A stretch of DNA of 64,000 nucleotides from Portunus trituberculatus. Lineage: Eukaryota; Arthropoda; Malacostraca; Decapoda; Portunidae. The translations under genes and the position numbers were made by a program. The notes under the pieces were generated by a model. That model did no database searches. It saw nothing but the letters and a program-made list of their open reading frames with translations, and was not told where the DNA came from. The stretch spans positions 14,672,667 through 14,736,666 of the forward strand of contig NC_059302.1 of assembly GCF_017591435.1 (NCBI RefSeq). The letters run 5' to 3'. Shown one piece after another: positions 1 through 14,304 of this stretch (its first letter is position 1; every line of letters begins with the position of its first letter).

Positions 1-1305
1 CATCCTTGTTGCCAGCCTCTGTACCCTTTCCACCTTCTTCACATTTTTCTTCATATGCGGTGACCAGACACATGCTGCATATTCTAACTGGGGTCTTATT
101 AAGGTACATAATATCTTCTTCATCATTCCTTCATCTAGGTAGTGGAATGCAAGGCCAATATTTTGAAGCATGTTGTATGTTTTCCAAAAAATCTTGTTAA
201 TGTGTTTCTCTGGTGACAAGGTGTTTTGCATGGTTACTCCTAAGTCTTTCTCCTCATTGGTCTCTTTAATTTTCTCATCACCCAGCCTGTAATCCCTGTT
301 TGGTCTGTATCTACTTCTTCCCATTTTCATAACATGGGTCTTGTCTATATTAAATTCCATCTGCCACTCCTTACTCCACTCATATATTTTATCAAGATCT
401 TCCTGTAACTTGTTACAATCTTCCACATTCTTTACTCTCCTCATAATTTTAGTATTGTCCGCAAACATGTTCATATAACTGTCAATTCCTACTGGCATAT
501 CATTAACATAAATCAAAAACATGATGGGACCAAGCACTGACCCTTGTGGAACTCCACTGGTTACCTTCTTCCACTCGGACTTCCTTCCTCTCACCACTGT
601 TCTCATTTCTCTTCCCATTAAGTAATTTTCCATCCATTTTGCTAGTTTATCATTTACTCCTCCAATCATCTTTAGTTTCCACATCAGTCTATTGTGTGGT
701 ACTTTATCAAAGGCCTTTCTCAAGTCCAGGTAGATAGCATCCACCCATCCCTCTCTATGTTGTAGTATGTCAGTCACTCTTGAATAAAAACATAATAAAT
801 TGGATACACACGATCTTCCTTTTCTGAAACCAAACTGCCTTTCACTCAGAATGTTTTCACTTTCTAGATACTCACTCCACTTAGCTTTAATTACTTCTTC
901 ACATACCTTGCACAATATACTAGTCAACGATACTGGTCTATAATTTAGTGGTTCCATTCTACTACCATTCTTATATATAGGCACAATGTCAGCTCTTTTC
1001 CACTCTTTCGGGACTAATCCTGTTCGTATGGAGGTTTCCACAATATCAAATACGGGGTTCAACAATTGATCCTTACATTCATTTAGCAACCTCCCAGATA
1101 TGCCATCAGGCCCCATTGATTTATTAATATCCAGATTGCTTATAATTTTCCTTACATCTTCCTTAGTAACCATGATGTCCTGCATTTGCTTTATTTCCGT
1201 AGGCCTTCCTCCCATAAAATGCTCCTCCTTTGTAAACACTTTGCAAAAGTTGTCGTTCAAAATTTCAGCTATATCTCCAGCATCTTCATATACTTCTTCC
1301 CGTTT
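1..1305 (-). CDS. LINE-A reverse transcriptase, open frame running off the left edge
   Basis: On the minus strand one frame is open for 435 codons, from a TAA at 1306-1308 to position 1, so the C-terminus lies outside the window. It encodes the RT that copies LINE RNA at the nicked target. RT landmarks in order are NYRPVSLTS (about 919-945), GFRKGRSC (about 808-834), KAFDKVPH (about 697-720), GVPQGS (about 538-555) and the palm motif FADN (454-465). The last replaces the usual FADD, so the second metal-binding Asp is Asn. After the palm come the thumb-like region and the conserved EEKDLGV and LEYAACVWSPH stretches. The frame is broken just upstream (1306-1320), where it should join the endonuclease. 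Confidence 0.88.
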
Positions 1306-1343
1306 TTACCTTTTCTATTGCCTCCTTTTATTTAGTTTTCCAT

Positions 1344-2538
1344 TTATGAATTTGTAAAACATTTTGGGTCACTATCACAGTTTTCCACCACCCTCTGTTC
1401 ATATTCCTTCTGTGCTGTTCTCCTTACTTCAACATATCTATTCCTTGCTGTTTTGTAGACTTCTCTTGATAATACATCACTGTTTTTCTTAAGTTTCTTC
1501 CATGCCTTTTCTTTGTTCTTTTTTGCTTCTTCACAATTTCTATTAAACCACTGTTTATTATTTAAAGTCCTCTTTCTGTGATATGGCACAAACTTTTTCA
1601 CAGCAGTTATACAAATCCATAAATTTATCGTATTTCAATTGCATGTCCCTTTCCTGGTATACCACGGACCAGTCAATTTCATTAAAGAACTCCCTTATAT
1701 GGTTATAATTTGCCCTAGTATAATTTAATTTTCCCTCCCTGTGTTCCACAATCTTATTCGTGCTTAATTCCATATCCAGCTCAAAGCTTAGGACATCATG
1801 ATCGCTTTTCCCCAAGGGACTTTCATGTTCAATTTCCTCTTTTAGAGAGATTCCCCTGGTAAATACCAAATCCAACCTTGCTGCAACATCTTGTCCCCTG
1901 CACCTTGTTGGTGATCTCACCCACTGTGTCATCAAGTTATTTGTTGCTACCTTTAACAATTCTTCTGCCCATTCACCACTTCGTAATCTTCCCACACTAT
2001 TTCCTTGCAATTAAAGTCTCCAACTATCATCACTCTATCCTTTCTTGATGAGTTCTTGCTTCATTCTGTCTAGAGTATTTCTCATCACCATTTGGTACTG
2101 TTCATATTCCCAAGCACTGGTTCTGGGTGGTATGTATACTGTTATAATATTAATGTCCCTCTTGCCATCTGTTATAAGCATACTTATCACTTCCTCATTT
2201 CCCTTACTATAGTTCACCTCCTTCACTATCAGATCTTCCTTAGTAAGAACCATTATACCACCACCACCTTTATTTTTTCTATCATTTCTCCATACTTTGT
2301 AGTGTTTTACAACAAACCAGTCTAGCTTTATTTCGGGCCTTAGCTTTGTTTCCACTACACACATTATGTCCGGTTCATTATTTCTTAGGTAATCCATACA
2401 TTCTAGCCTCTTAGACAGAAATCCATCTATGTTCGTGTAAGTCACTTTTATTCCATTCCTAGTCTCATTCTTCCATGTAATGCCTATTCCGTCTGTTTTA
2501 TCCACCACTTCTTTAGCCTCCCATTTCTCATCCTCCAA
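1344..2538 (-). pseudogene. LINE-A endonuclease and linker, split into three frames
   Basis: Three overlapping minus-strand frames cover the target-nicking endonuclease of LINE-A. Segment 2035-2538 holds the N-terminal half, with YTNIDGF, the E of VVETKL, and the TVYIPPRTSAW strand. Segment 1558-2010 holds LDLVFTRG and the catalytic SDHD. Segment 1344-1601 holds the basic linker to the RT, with the conserved NKQWFNRNCEEA and RNRYVEVRR. The GDFNC motif falls in the break near 2010-2035. Two frameshifts make this copy non-functional. APE-type endonucleases of this arrangement are standard in CR1 and Jockey elements. Confidence 0.85.
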
Positions 2539-2777
2539 AAAAACTTGGTCTTTTCCTCCTCTGTTCTTTCGTCATTCCTCTCTTTCATTTCAGATACAAG
2601 CTCCTTCATTTTCATTCTCTCATCTTGTGACATATTTCTTCTTATGTAAATTGTTTTGGTTTCCTCAGAGTCCTTAAGTTTCCAAGCCCTCCTCAACAAG
2701 GCCTCAGCTGCCACCTGAGACTTTAATTTCAATTTTAATGGTCTATTCTTGCCTTCCTCAAAAGCTCCCAATCTCAC
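2484..2777 (-). pseudogene. LINE-A ORF1 C-terminal domain (fragment)
   Basis: A 97-residue minus-strand frame that is Lys/Arg/Glu-rich. It contains RPLKLKLKSQVAAEALLRRA followed by KTIYIRRNMSQDER. The same pattern (basic beta strand, helix, YI+++ strand, then DER helix) occurs in LINE-C at about 49756-49960 and 20047-20265, and in the other LINE-A copy at 56973-57263. This is the usual look of the nucleic-acid-binding C-terminal half of a LINE ORF1 protein. The N-terminal coiled-coil part is missing because the element is truncated at the CA tract. Confidence 0.75.
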
Positions 2778-2847
2778 ACTTTCTTCTACCTAAGCATATA
2801 GGTCCTCTTCTTCCACTGAGATCTTGTTCAGTAAAGACTTAATCCTG

Positions 2848-2850
<3 letters not shown>

Positions 2851-2927
<77 letters not shown>
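2851..2927. repeat. (TG)n microsatellite joining LINE-A and LINE-B
   Basis: About 38 perfect TG units. In element orientation (minus strand) it reads (CA)n, directly after the GTAAA tail of LINE-B and directly before the truncated start of LINE-A. Confidence 0.98.
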
Positions 2928-2929
<2 letters not shown>

Positions 2930-3448
2930 ACCTAATTGTATTTACCTAATTGTAACATACGGAAAAGAGCTATGCTCGTGTTGTCCCGTCTCCATATCTA
3001 TTAATGTCCAGCTTTTTCTTAAAATCATGAATATTCCTTGCGTTGACCACTTCCACGTCTAAACTATTCCATGCTTCCACCCTTCTATGAGGGAAGCTAT
3101 ATTTTTCACATCTCTCCTATAAGTGGCCATTTTAGTTTTTCCCATGCCCTCTCGACATTCTTCCATTCCACATACACAGATCTTCCCTATCCATTTTTTC
3201 CATGCCAATCATCACTCTGTATATTGCTATCAGGTCTCCCTTTCTCTTCTGTTTTCCAGGGTTGGAAGTTGCATTCTTTTCAGTCTGTCTTCATAAGTCA
3301 AATCTCTTAAGTCAGGCACCATTTTCGTTGCAGCCCTCTGTACTTTCTCTAGTTTCCTTATGTGTTTCTTTAAGTTCGAGCCCACTGTATTGTTGCATAT
3401 TCAAGCCTCGGTCTTATCATTGCAGTAATTATTTTCTTCATCATTTCT

Positions 3449-4669
3449 TCATCTAGATATACGAACGCCACTCTTATGTTCCTCAATAAGTTCAATACTT
3501 CTCCAATTATTTTGTTTATATGTCTCTGGCGATAGGTCATTGGTAATTGTCACCCCAAGGTCTTTTTCTTCATGACTGGTTTTTATGTCTTCATTTCCTA
3601 TCTTGTACATACTCCTGATTCTTCTTTCACTCTTGCCAAACTCTATTTTCTTGCATTTTGTCGTGTTGAACTCCATTTGCCATGTACAGCTCCATTTCCA
3701 TATTCTGTCCAAGTCTTCCTGGAGTAGTTCGCAATCTTTGTCACATCTCACTTTTCGTAACAATTTTGCATCGCCTGCAAATAGGCTCACATAACTGGAC
3801 ACCCCATCCACCATGTCATTTATGTAGACTGCGAACATTACTGGTGCCAACACTGATCCCTGTGGAACTCCACTCTCCACCAATCCCCATTCTGATGGTC
3901 TGTCCTTAATTATTGTTCTCATTTCTCTTCCTACCAAAAAGTCTTCCATCCATTTTAGTAAACTGCCATGCACTCCTCCTACCATTTCAAGTTTCCAGAT
4001 CAGTCTCTGGTGTGGTACCTTATCAAAGGCCTTTTTTAAATCCAGATATATTCCATCAGCCCAACCATCTCTTTCCTGTATTACATCTATCACCCTCGAA
4101 TAGTAACATATCAGGTTTGTCGTGCATGAACGCCCTTTCCTAAAACCAAATTGACACTCACAAAGTATGTCATTTTTCTCCAAGAAGTCTGTCCATCTAT
4201 TCTTCACCACCCTCTCACACATCTTAGCTACCACACTTGTAAGTGACACTGGTCTATAGTTCAATGGGTCTCTCTTGTTACCTGATTTATAGATTGGGAC
4301 AATGTTAGCTCTTTTCCAGTCTTGGGGCACTACACCTTCCCTTAATGAGGCATCAATTACTTCACAAACTTTTTCTGCCAATTGCTCCCTGCATTCTCTT
4401 AAAATCCATCCTGATACCCCATCAGGTCCCACAGCTTTTCTCACTTCTAAACTCCCCATCATGTTCTTGATCTCCTCCACAGTTACTTGAAACTCCTTCA
4501 TAATCCCTTTCTGTTCCATTACCAGTGGTTTGTCAAAAGCAGTCTCCTTTGTGAATACCTTCCGAAAGCATCCATTCATAGCCTCTGCCATTTCCCTGGG
4601 ATCTTCACTGTATACTCCATTTACTTCTAAACTTTCAATACTTTCTCTATTTTTGATGTTGTTGTTCAC
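3449..4669 (-). CDS. LINE-B reverse transcriptase (406 residues, nearly intact)
   Basis: The longest minus-strand LINE frame that lies wholly inside the window. It starts at a Met within the linker before the RT and carries VGPDGVSGWILRE, NYRPVSLTSVVAKM, FGFRKGRSCTTN, IYLDLKKAFDKVPH, SGVPQGSVLAPVMF and the palm motif. The palm reads FAGD at about 3765-3785, where the plus-strand sister copy has FADD, so the first catalytic Asp is lost. The last 40 residues run out of the normal frame after KDLGVTITNDLSPE, and the usual C-terminal region follows in other frames at 2955-3448. The enzyme is therefore dead twice over despite the long frame. Confidence 0.85.
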   Translation of the reverse strand: MNNNIKNRESIESLEVNGVYSEDPREMAEAMNGCFRKVFTKETAFDKPLVMEQKGIMKEFQVTVEEIKNMMGSLEVRKAVGPDGVSGWILRECREQLAEKVCEVIDASLREGVVPQDWKRANIVPIYKSGNKRDPLNYRPVSLTSVVAKMCERVVKNRWTDFLEKNDILCECQFGFRKGRSCTTNLICYYSRVIDVIQERDGWADGIYLDLKKAFDKVPHQRLIWKLEMVGGVHGSLLKWMEDFLVGREMRTIIKDRPSEWGLVESGVPQGSVLAPVMFAVYINDMVDGVSSYVSLFAGDAKLLRKVRCDKDCELLQEDLDRIWKWSCTWQMEFNTTKCKKIEFGKSERRIRSMYKIGNEDIKTSHEEKDLGVTITNDLSPETYKQNNWRSIELIEEHKSGVRISR

Positions 4670-5193
4670 ATGTCTGTAAAAAGCCTTGGTTGGTCTTTAC
4701 ATTTATCAATTATATCCTTTTCTTGTTTCTTTCTTTCTTCTCTTCTAATCAACACATATTCATTTCTTGCTCTTTTGTAACTTTCCCACTGCTTAATCCG
4801 TCTTTTCCTTCTCCACCTCTTCCATGCATCCTCTTTTCTTGTTCTAGCCTTTTCACATCTATCGTTAAACCAGTCCTGCTTTCCAACTTCTCTATGTTGT
4901 CTTATTGGTACAAATTTTTTCTCACCTTCTTTGTATATTTTTATAAATTCCTTCCACTTTTCATTTGCTCCCTTAGCACTCTTGAATTTCATCCAATTTG
5001 TCTCTTGAAAGAATTTCTTTAGGTTTCCAAAATCTGTCTTGGCATAATTCCATCTTCCCACTTTATATTCTTCATTTCTTCTAGATTTCTCTTCGTCTAT
5101 CACCTTGAACTCCAAAACTGCATGATCACTCTTTGCTAAAGGGCACTCCACCCTCATCTCCTCAATGACCATTGGCTCTGTACTAAAGACCAA
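4666..5193 (-). pseudogene. LINE-B endonuclease C-terminus and linker
   Basis: A 175-residue minus-strand frame with MRVECPLAKSDHAVLEFKV, which holds the catalytic Asp-His of the endonuclease. A very basic linker follows (DWFNDRCEKARTRKEDAWKR, RARNEYVLIRREERKKQ). It ends four bases into the RT frame, so a frameshift separates endonuclease from RT. The linker layout matches those of LINE-A and LINE-C. Confidence 0.82.
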
Positions 5194-5815
5194 GTCCAGT
5201 CTTGACGATGCTCCTCTCCTCCAAACCTAGTATCTTCTTTGACCCACTGAGTTAACACATTTTCCATTGCCAGTGTCAATAGTGTATTTCCCCATGTTGT
5301 CTCTGATCCTTCCATTGACCAGTCCTCCCAACACACCTCTTTACAATTAAAATCTCCCATCATTATAGTTCGTTCACAGCCACCCAACATTTCTTCCAGA
5401 CATGTTCCTGTATCACTTATCATTTCTTCATATTCCTGTACTGACCATGCATTTGTCTTAGGTGGTACGTACACCACTATGTAGTGCCTCTTTTTCCTTC
5501 ATTAGTTTCTGCTCTGATCTTTAGCACTTCTGCCTTTCCCATACCTTTTTCACTTGATCCACCTTTATATCTTTTTAACCAGCAACATCACTCCTCCTCC
5601 CATCTTACCTACTCTATTTCTTTTCCAAACGTTATATTTCCTTCTCCAACCTTCATCAGGTCTTCTCCTCTCTCAGTTTTGTTTCAGTAAGACCCACAAT
5701 ATCTGGGTTCTTGTCCCTCAAGTAATCGTTGAGTTCTAAAATCCCCGATATCACTCCATTTATGTTGGAATACATTACATTTCGCTCATATGTAAGTTTC
5801 TTTAGTCCTTTCTTG
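5154..5815 (-). pseudogene. LINE-B endonuclease N-terminal half, in broken frames
   Basis: Segment 5154-5477 encodes VYVPPKTNAWS and MMGDFNCKEVCWEDW, the substrate-binding and catalytic GDFN strands. Segment 5656-5815 encodes the first strand (VMYSNINGVISGILEL) and the Glu motif PDIVGLTETKLRE. The two are out of frame with each other. The element is cut at the (TG)n tract just before this domain, so no ORF1 remains. Confidence 0.82.
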
Positions 5816-9278
<3,463 letters not shown>

Positions 9279-9468
9279 TTTCTTTTCTTATACCATGTGG
9301 GCTTTTCACAGGAATTTATGGGCTAAAGGGGATACTTTTTGGGGTACCTCCTATCTCAAAGCCCACCCACTAGAAAACTGAGTGAGGAAGCCTCACACTC
9401 AGACTGTGGACAGGATTTGACCCCGTGCACTTGGAGACCCGCATGGTTCCATTGTACCACGTCGGCCC
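9279..9468 (-). mobile_element. SINE-1 copy (tRNA-derived, diverged)
   Basis: The minus strand shows the tRNA-like head (GGTACAATGGAACCATGCG) and then a degenerate B box (GTGCACGGGGTCAAATCC). The shared SINE body follows (GGTGGGCTTTGAGATAGGAG, then TAAATTCCTGTGAAAAGCCC) and a short A-rich tail on that strand. It lies between the finger exon's 3' side and unique sequence. The part between the A and B boxes is shortened relative to the copies near 46 kb. Confidence 0.75.
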
Positions 9469-9762
9469 CATCCCTTAACTGGATGCTTTTATTTTACCAT
9501 ATTTTCATACCTAATGCACTATCTTGAGCATTCTCATTCATCAGTAAATTATATATCTACCTGATAATATGGCTTGTCTTACAGTAATACATTTCTTCAG
9601 TCAAGCATTACACACTCCAATCCTACCAGCTTCATGGATAGTTGTATAAAATCTAATCACAAGCTAGCAATAATTTAGCAAGATTATTAATGACATCAAA
9701 TCTGGAATCTGAGGTTCGTTCCACACATGATGCATGATTACATATTTTTTACATACTACACT

Positions 9763-9768
9763 TTTATT
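9763..9768 (-). promoter_or_regulatory. Candidate polyadenylation signal of the zinc-finger gene
   Basis: TTTATT on the plus strand reads AATAAA on the minus strand, about 530 nt past the stop codon at 10301-10303. It is the first AATAAA after the stop. This is a motif match only, with no transcript evidence. Confidence 0.35.
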
Positions 9769-10300
9769 TGTGATCATAGTAAGCCTACAATAATAACTAT
9801 AGTGGTAACCAGTTATCCATACTACACATACAGTTCTGAGTGACTATTACCTATGCCACCACTTTTTATCAGTCAGATCTACAATTTGGGAGTTCTGGTA
9901 TGTTCTCACTACCCACACTAAACTTGGCACTTAAAAAGAATGAACACATCTTAGATCTTTGGACTGATAGGAAGCCAGTATGGACTGTCTTTTGCAATCA
10001 AGTAAAAAGAGCAAGGGACAGGAGAGAACTGTCATGATAATGGCTGCCACATAAAGATGGGCCTCAATGTTTACATGCACATCATCAAATGTCAAATATC
10101 AAGCATGAGACTCTACTGCATATTTCTAGAATTACTTTACACATATATATATAGTCCTTTCAACATTTTGTGTTTAACTATGTTACCTGCATGATTCTTT
10201 TGAAATGCTGCAAAATTAGTTATATTTTTTTTTCTATGGATAAAACTCTATTTGCATAATCAGAGGTATGCATTAGCTAGTGTCACAACCCTTAGTATAT

Positions 10301-12117
10301 TCAAGATGGGAACACTTCATCAAAACCTGGCAATGAGGGAAACTGTGAGGCAGCTCTTGAGACAGATGTACTTGAGGTTGTGGAGGTGGCAGAAGTGGCA
10401 GCTGCAGCAACAGTGGTGGACGTGGTGGCAGCAACAGGTAAACCACTTCCTGACAGCTGGGATACTGGCCCCGGGGAGCGCAGAGACCTTATAGAAATAC
10501 CCGATGATTCACTTGACATTAAATTAACAGACATTATGCCTTCTGGGCTGTATTCTTCCCTTGGAGATGTGGCAATGAGACCTCTTGTTTCAGTGGATTC
10601 CTGCGGGAAATTCTGCAAAACCGACTCTTTGTGGTCCTCTGGCATCAGACGTAACATAACAGACTCAAGATTGCTGCGCTGAGACTCCCCTTCATCACTA
10701 CGGCTTGAAGCTGGTTCTAGTAAAGTAGGACCAGGGAGATTAATAGAACCTGAGGGCAGATACATCCCAAGAATCTTACTTAAATCATCCCCTCCAGGAC
10801 TTATTTCTTCCATGCTTGGCTGGAGTTCAGGTTCTTCCTTTACTGTTTCTTCAAATATGTCTTGTTGGAATGGTGTGATGAATTGGGGTTCCCCTTGTTC
10901 CAGAAGACCAGTAGAACCTGAGAGGCCCGAGGAGCCAGACAACCCAGATGGCCCTGCCACTGGCTCTGGCAACACTACCATGGGTAATGGATGAGTACTT
11001 GATGTAGAAGGGGATGAAGAAGTGACATTTATGTTTGGGGATACTGCTTGAGGTGCTGAACTTGATGCGGCACTCAAATCAAGACCCTCCATACGGCTTA
11101 AATCCGCAATACCATGGCTTTTCTTTATGTGTCTCACTAAGTGGTCTTTCCTGCCAAACTTCTGAGGACAAATACTGCAGCTGAAATCTCTTTTACCAGT
11201 ATGAACCACAAGATGACGCTTCACATCTTTCCGTGTAAAGAACCGACGGTCACAGTGATCACATTGAAATTTCTTTTCACTCGGACTTTTCACAGAGCGT
11301 GATCCCACATGTACTTTGAGATGATAAATGAGGTCAGGCTTTGTTTCAAACATTTTCTGACAAATTTTGCACTGCAAGTCTCCTTCTTCAGCAGCATGCA
11401 CTGCACAGTGTTTTCTATAGGACATATAAGAATTGTACTCTTTACCACAGTCAACTTTTTCACACTTAAACTGCTTATTAGGTTCATGAATTTGAATATG
11501 GTTTTTTAGATGATCTTTACGGTGAAAACTACGCTCACAGCGAGGACATTGGTGCTGCCGTTCAGTGGTGTGTATCAGCTGGTGCCGCACCAACTTGAAC
11601 CGGGAGGAAAATGCCTTATGACAGAGGGTGCACGAGAAAGGCCGTTCTCCAGTATGGGAGTATGAATGCTGTTTTAATTTTCCAGGACTAAGAAATACTT
11701 TTTTACAAATATCACAAGCATACACACTACCTCTTCCTCTGGGACTTGATCTTGGGCTCCTGCGGTGAGGAGATACAACTTCAAGTTCTTCAGAATCACT
11801 TGATTCCCCAGAAGAATCAACTTCCACTTTTAACTTTGACAGACTTGGTTGTTGCTGCTGCTGCTGTTGTTGTTGCAAACCTTTCCTGGTTACTGCTCTC
11901 TTACCTGAAGTGGAAGGGACAGGCGTGACAGATTCTCCACTTCGCCTGGTACTCTTCTTGCCTTGTCTTCCACGACTACTTACAGCTTCACTTTTGGGAG
12001 TTTCAGTTGTTCTTACACATCGATGGTTGGCCAAGCTGGCAGCACTACTGAAAACAACTTCACATCCACGACAACGAAACCTTTGACGAGTGCGAAACTG
12101 CCATGAAACACCTTCCT
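10301..12117 (-). CDS. PLAG1-like: PLAG-type seven-finger C2H2 zinc-finger protein, terminal coding exon
   Basis: A nuclear DNA-binding protein, by homology. The frame is open from an upstream ATG at 12139 (612 residues to the stop). The exon more likely starts at 12117, after the acceptor TTTTCAG at 12118-12124. Residues are counted from that upstream Met. They show a Cys-Cys-His-Cys knuckle (22-41), basic Ser-rich sequence, nine Gln (89-97), and seven C2H2 fingers at about 140-162, 168-190, 197-218, 224-248, 255-277, 291-313 and 319-342. Fingers 3, 6 and 7 carry HRKDHLKNH, CDHCDRRFFTRKDVKRH and FGRKDHLVRHIKKSH, the signatures of vertebrate PLAG1/PLAGL fingers. The tail is Ser/Thr/Ala-rich and ends PSLPGFDEVF, recalling the PLAG C-terminus. 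Finger 4 has four residues between its cysteines instead of two. The in-phase upstream exon encodes a PR/SET end. Confidence 0.92.
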
Positions 12118-14304
12118 CTGAAAAGATGTATGTAGACATAGAGACAACTTAGCCAAAAAAATTGTTTTAAAATAATGAAAAAATGGAAGCAAAATTTTCA
12201 ATGATGCTAAATATAAATTGCTTTCATTAAGCTCTGTCTACTAGAAATTAATTTCTATTAATCTTACTGGTACATATACCTCTGTATATTTACACAAGAG
12301 GCTACATGCAAAAGCAGTTGTAAATATATCTAATTAAGTTTTGAAGTATTATACTAAAAACCACAAAATCAACTACTAAAGGGCAAGTGGCATTTATAGT
12401 TGATGCAATGTAGAGAGTGGGTGGCATATACAATTAATATAACATAGAGGAGGGGAAGCATTTATAGTTGATCTGCATTTTGCAAGCTAAATATCAAATT
12501 TCCATAAAAATTTTTGGGGTCTGCAAACACCCTTCTCTCACAAAAGTGTCTCCCTCTGAGCCTCAGTGTCCTATGGACCATAGGCTACAGGAGAAAATTA
12601 TTAATAGTTCTTCTTCCTCTCAATCCTTGAACAAGGATAAGTGGCAAGTGACTCTAATATAGCATCTTATTGAATATGCTACTGGGAAAGGGTCAGAAAT
12701 AATTCTCTTCATTAAGGGAGAGAAAAAAAAAAGTTGATCTTCTCAGTCATTACAATTATAATTTTTCTTATATGTTATTAGTGACAGACATCAGTACTAC
12801 ATTCTTTATTGTGTCTGCAAAATTATGGATTTAGGCATACATGTGCGTCAGTAAGTGAGAGGTAATGATGAGGGAGGCAGATAAATGAGGCTTGGGGCCT
12901 CCCCAGCTGGAGCCCCAGCCAGAGCACCACTTTTTTTTTTTTTTTTTACATTACAAGGGCACTGGCCAGGCAAACACAGTGTTGGAAAAAAAAAATCCGC
13001 TGGTTGCCAGGCCCTGTTAAAAGAAAAGTAGAAAGAGAAACATAAAAATCTAAAAGGAGGGTCCAGTTAACGTAAGAGGTGTCTTGACACTCCTCTTTTG
13101 AAAGAGTTTAAGTCATAGGCAGGTGGAAATACAGACACAGGTAGAGAGTTCCAGAGTTTACAGCACACAACCATTCAAACACAGGCTGAGAACAGGTAAA
13201 AAGTTACTTCACTTCATCACCTACAGTGTTCGGATTTGCAGGAGATTGAAGAGGGAGAATTGATAAGTGTAATGGTATTACATTTTCATCAATTGGCTAA
13301 ATAAAAAAAATTGATGATGGAAAAGGACTTTTTTTTTTTTGCAAGAATGTCAAAACTAGCTCAGCAAGGAGTGACGTCCCTAGCCTTTAGAGGTTAATAC
13401 TAGTAAACATATGGAAACAATATGTATGGCATTCTGATACCCCAGAATATGAAAAGCTTTCACTTGAAGACAAGATTACAATAATAGAACAACTTTCAAA
13501 ATTGATAAGTATTCTTTAGTACGAATGAACCAAATTATGTTTTTCACTACATGAAATCCAACAGAATGGACTATTTGCTAATCAGTTTTCTTTAATTAAT
13601 ACTTCTATCAGAAATAGGTAATCCTATATACAACTGTATGCTCTTTTCTTTACTTTAATTTCAGGCCTGCATATCGAGGTAAGTCTTACAAAAAATCATA
13701 TTTGTACATCTGGTAAATTGTGTTACTACCATAGTCACAATTATGGTGACGAGGTTGCATCATTGTACTTGGGAATTACCTATTTAAAACAATGTCTTTT
13801 ATGGACACTTATCACTATCAATAAAACATACAGGCTAAAAACTATCGTATTATATTTACTATTACAAATCTTACAAGTCTTTCATGATCTGCAATCTGCC
13901 ATTTTATATGAGTTGGTTAAAAGATGGTTGGAGTGACAGCTTGAAAACTAATGTGCATGGGTAGACATCATTGTAGCCCAACTCAAAGGAAGAGTACACA
14001 AGGGAATACAAAGACAGGAGTAAACAGAGGTCACAGCAATCCCTTGAAAAATTAAAACACATCAGACAAAACGGCAGCTATAGATTATACATAGCAAGGA
14101 AACCTAAATGTGTAATCTTTGATTGTGATTATAATAAAAAATAATTCAAATAACAATAGATATGAAAGTGTTTTACATAATTCTTTATGCAAGATCCCAT
14201 ATCATAAATGAAGTTAATGCTTGGGACCATAAGTTATAAATGCTATCATTAAGAATTCTAAGATTAAATTCTGCTCTGTATACATTATAAAAAACAATAC
14301 TAAC
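12118..14304 (-). other. Inferred intron of the PR/SET - PLAG-type gene
   Basis: On the minus strand it begins with GTTAGTATTG at 14304 and ends with a pyrimidine-rich stretch and TTTTCAG at 12118. The donor leaves one base of a codon and the acceptor exon supplies two (G + AG = Glu), so the reading frame carries through. It holds a LINE-E fragment (about 12932-13200). The rest (12140-12930 and 13201-14304) is AT-rich with nothing recognisable. Inferred from splice motifs and phase only. Confidence 0.6.
12932..13200 (-). mobile_element. LINE-E (jockey-like) 3' end fragment
   Basis: The minus strand encodes the last residues of a jockey-like ORF2 (LWNSLP-like, VFPPAYDLNSFKRGVSRHLL, stop). A 3' UTR with CAGGGCCTGGCAACCAGCGG and a poly-A tail (T run at 12932-12948) follow. 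It sits in the inferred intron of the zinc-finger gene. It is a 5'-truncated copy of the family found at 33780-37020 and 45105-45500. Confidence 0.75.

Larger units (their letters stand above)
1..2850 (-). mobile_element. LINE-A, left copy (CR1-group non-LTR retrotransposon, 5'-truncated)
   Basis: A minus-strand non-LTR retrotransposon whose 3' end lies beyond the window edge. Read on its own strand it starts at about 2850, directly next to a (TG/CA)n tract. It runs through the end of ORF1, an apurinic-type endonuclease and a reverse transcriptase (RT). It is nearly identical over long stretches to the plus-strand copy at 56129-60135. That longer copy shows that the first 0.8 kb of the element is missing here. 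The CR1-group assignment (CR1/L2/Daphne-like) rests on the RT and on the C-terminal region after it. The exact clade is not resolved. Confidence 0.9.

Noticed and set aside
12118..12139. ATG at 12139 as the true start of the zinc-finger protein.
   Set aside because: The codons between 12139 and 12118 spell a polypyrimidine-rich stretch ending TTTTCAG, a good acceptor in phase with the upstream PR/SET exon, so this ATG is probably intronic. It cannot be fully excluded without transcripts.
13655..13684. A 14-nt plus-strand micro-exon candidate (13665-13678) between TTTCAG and GTAAGT.
   Set aside because: It lies on the opposite strand to the only supported gene, has no partner exons, and could arise by chance in AT-rich sequence.
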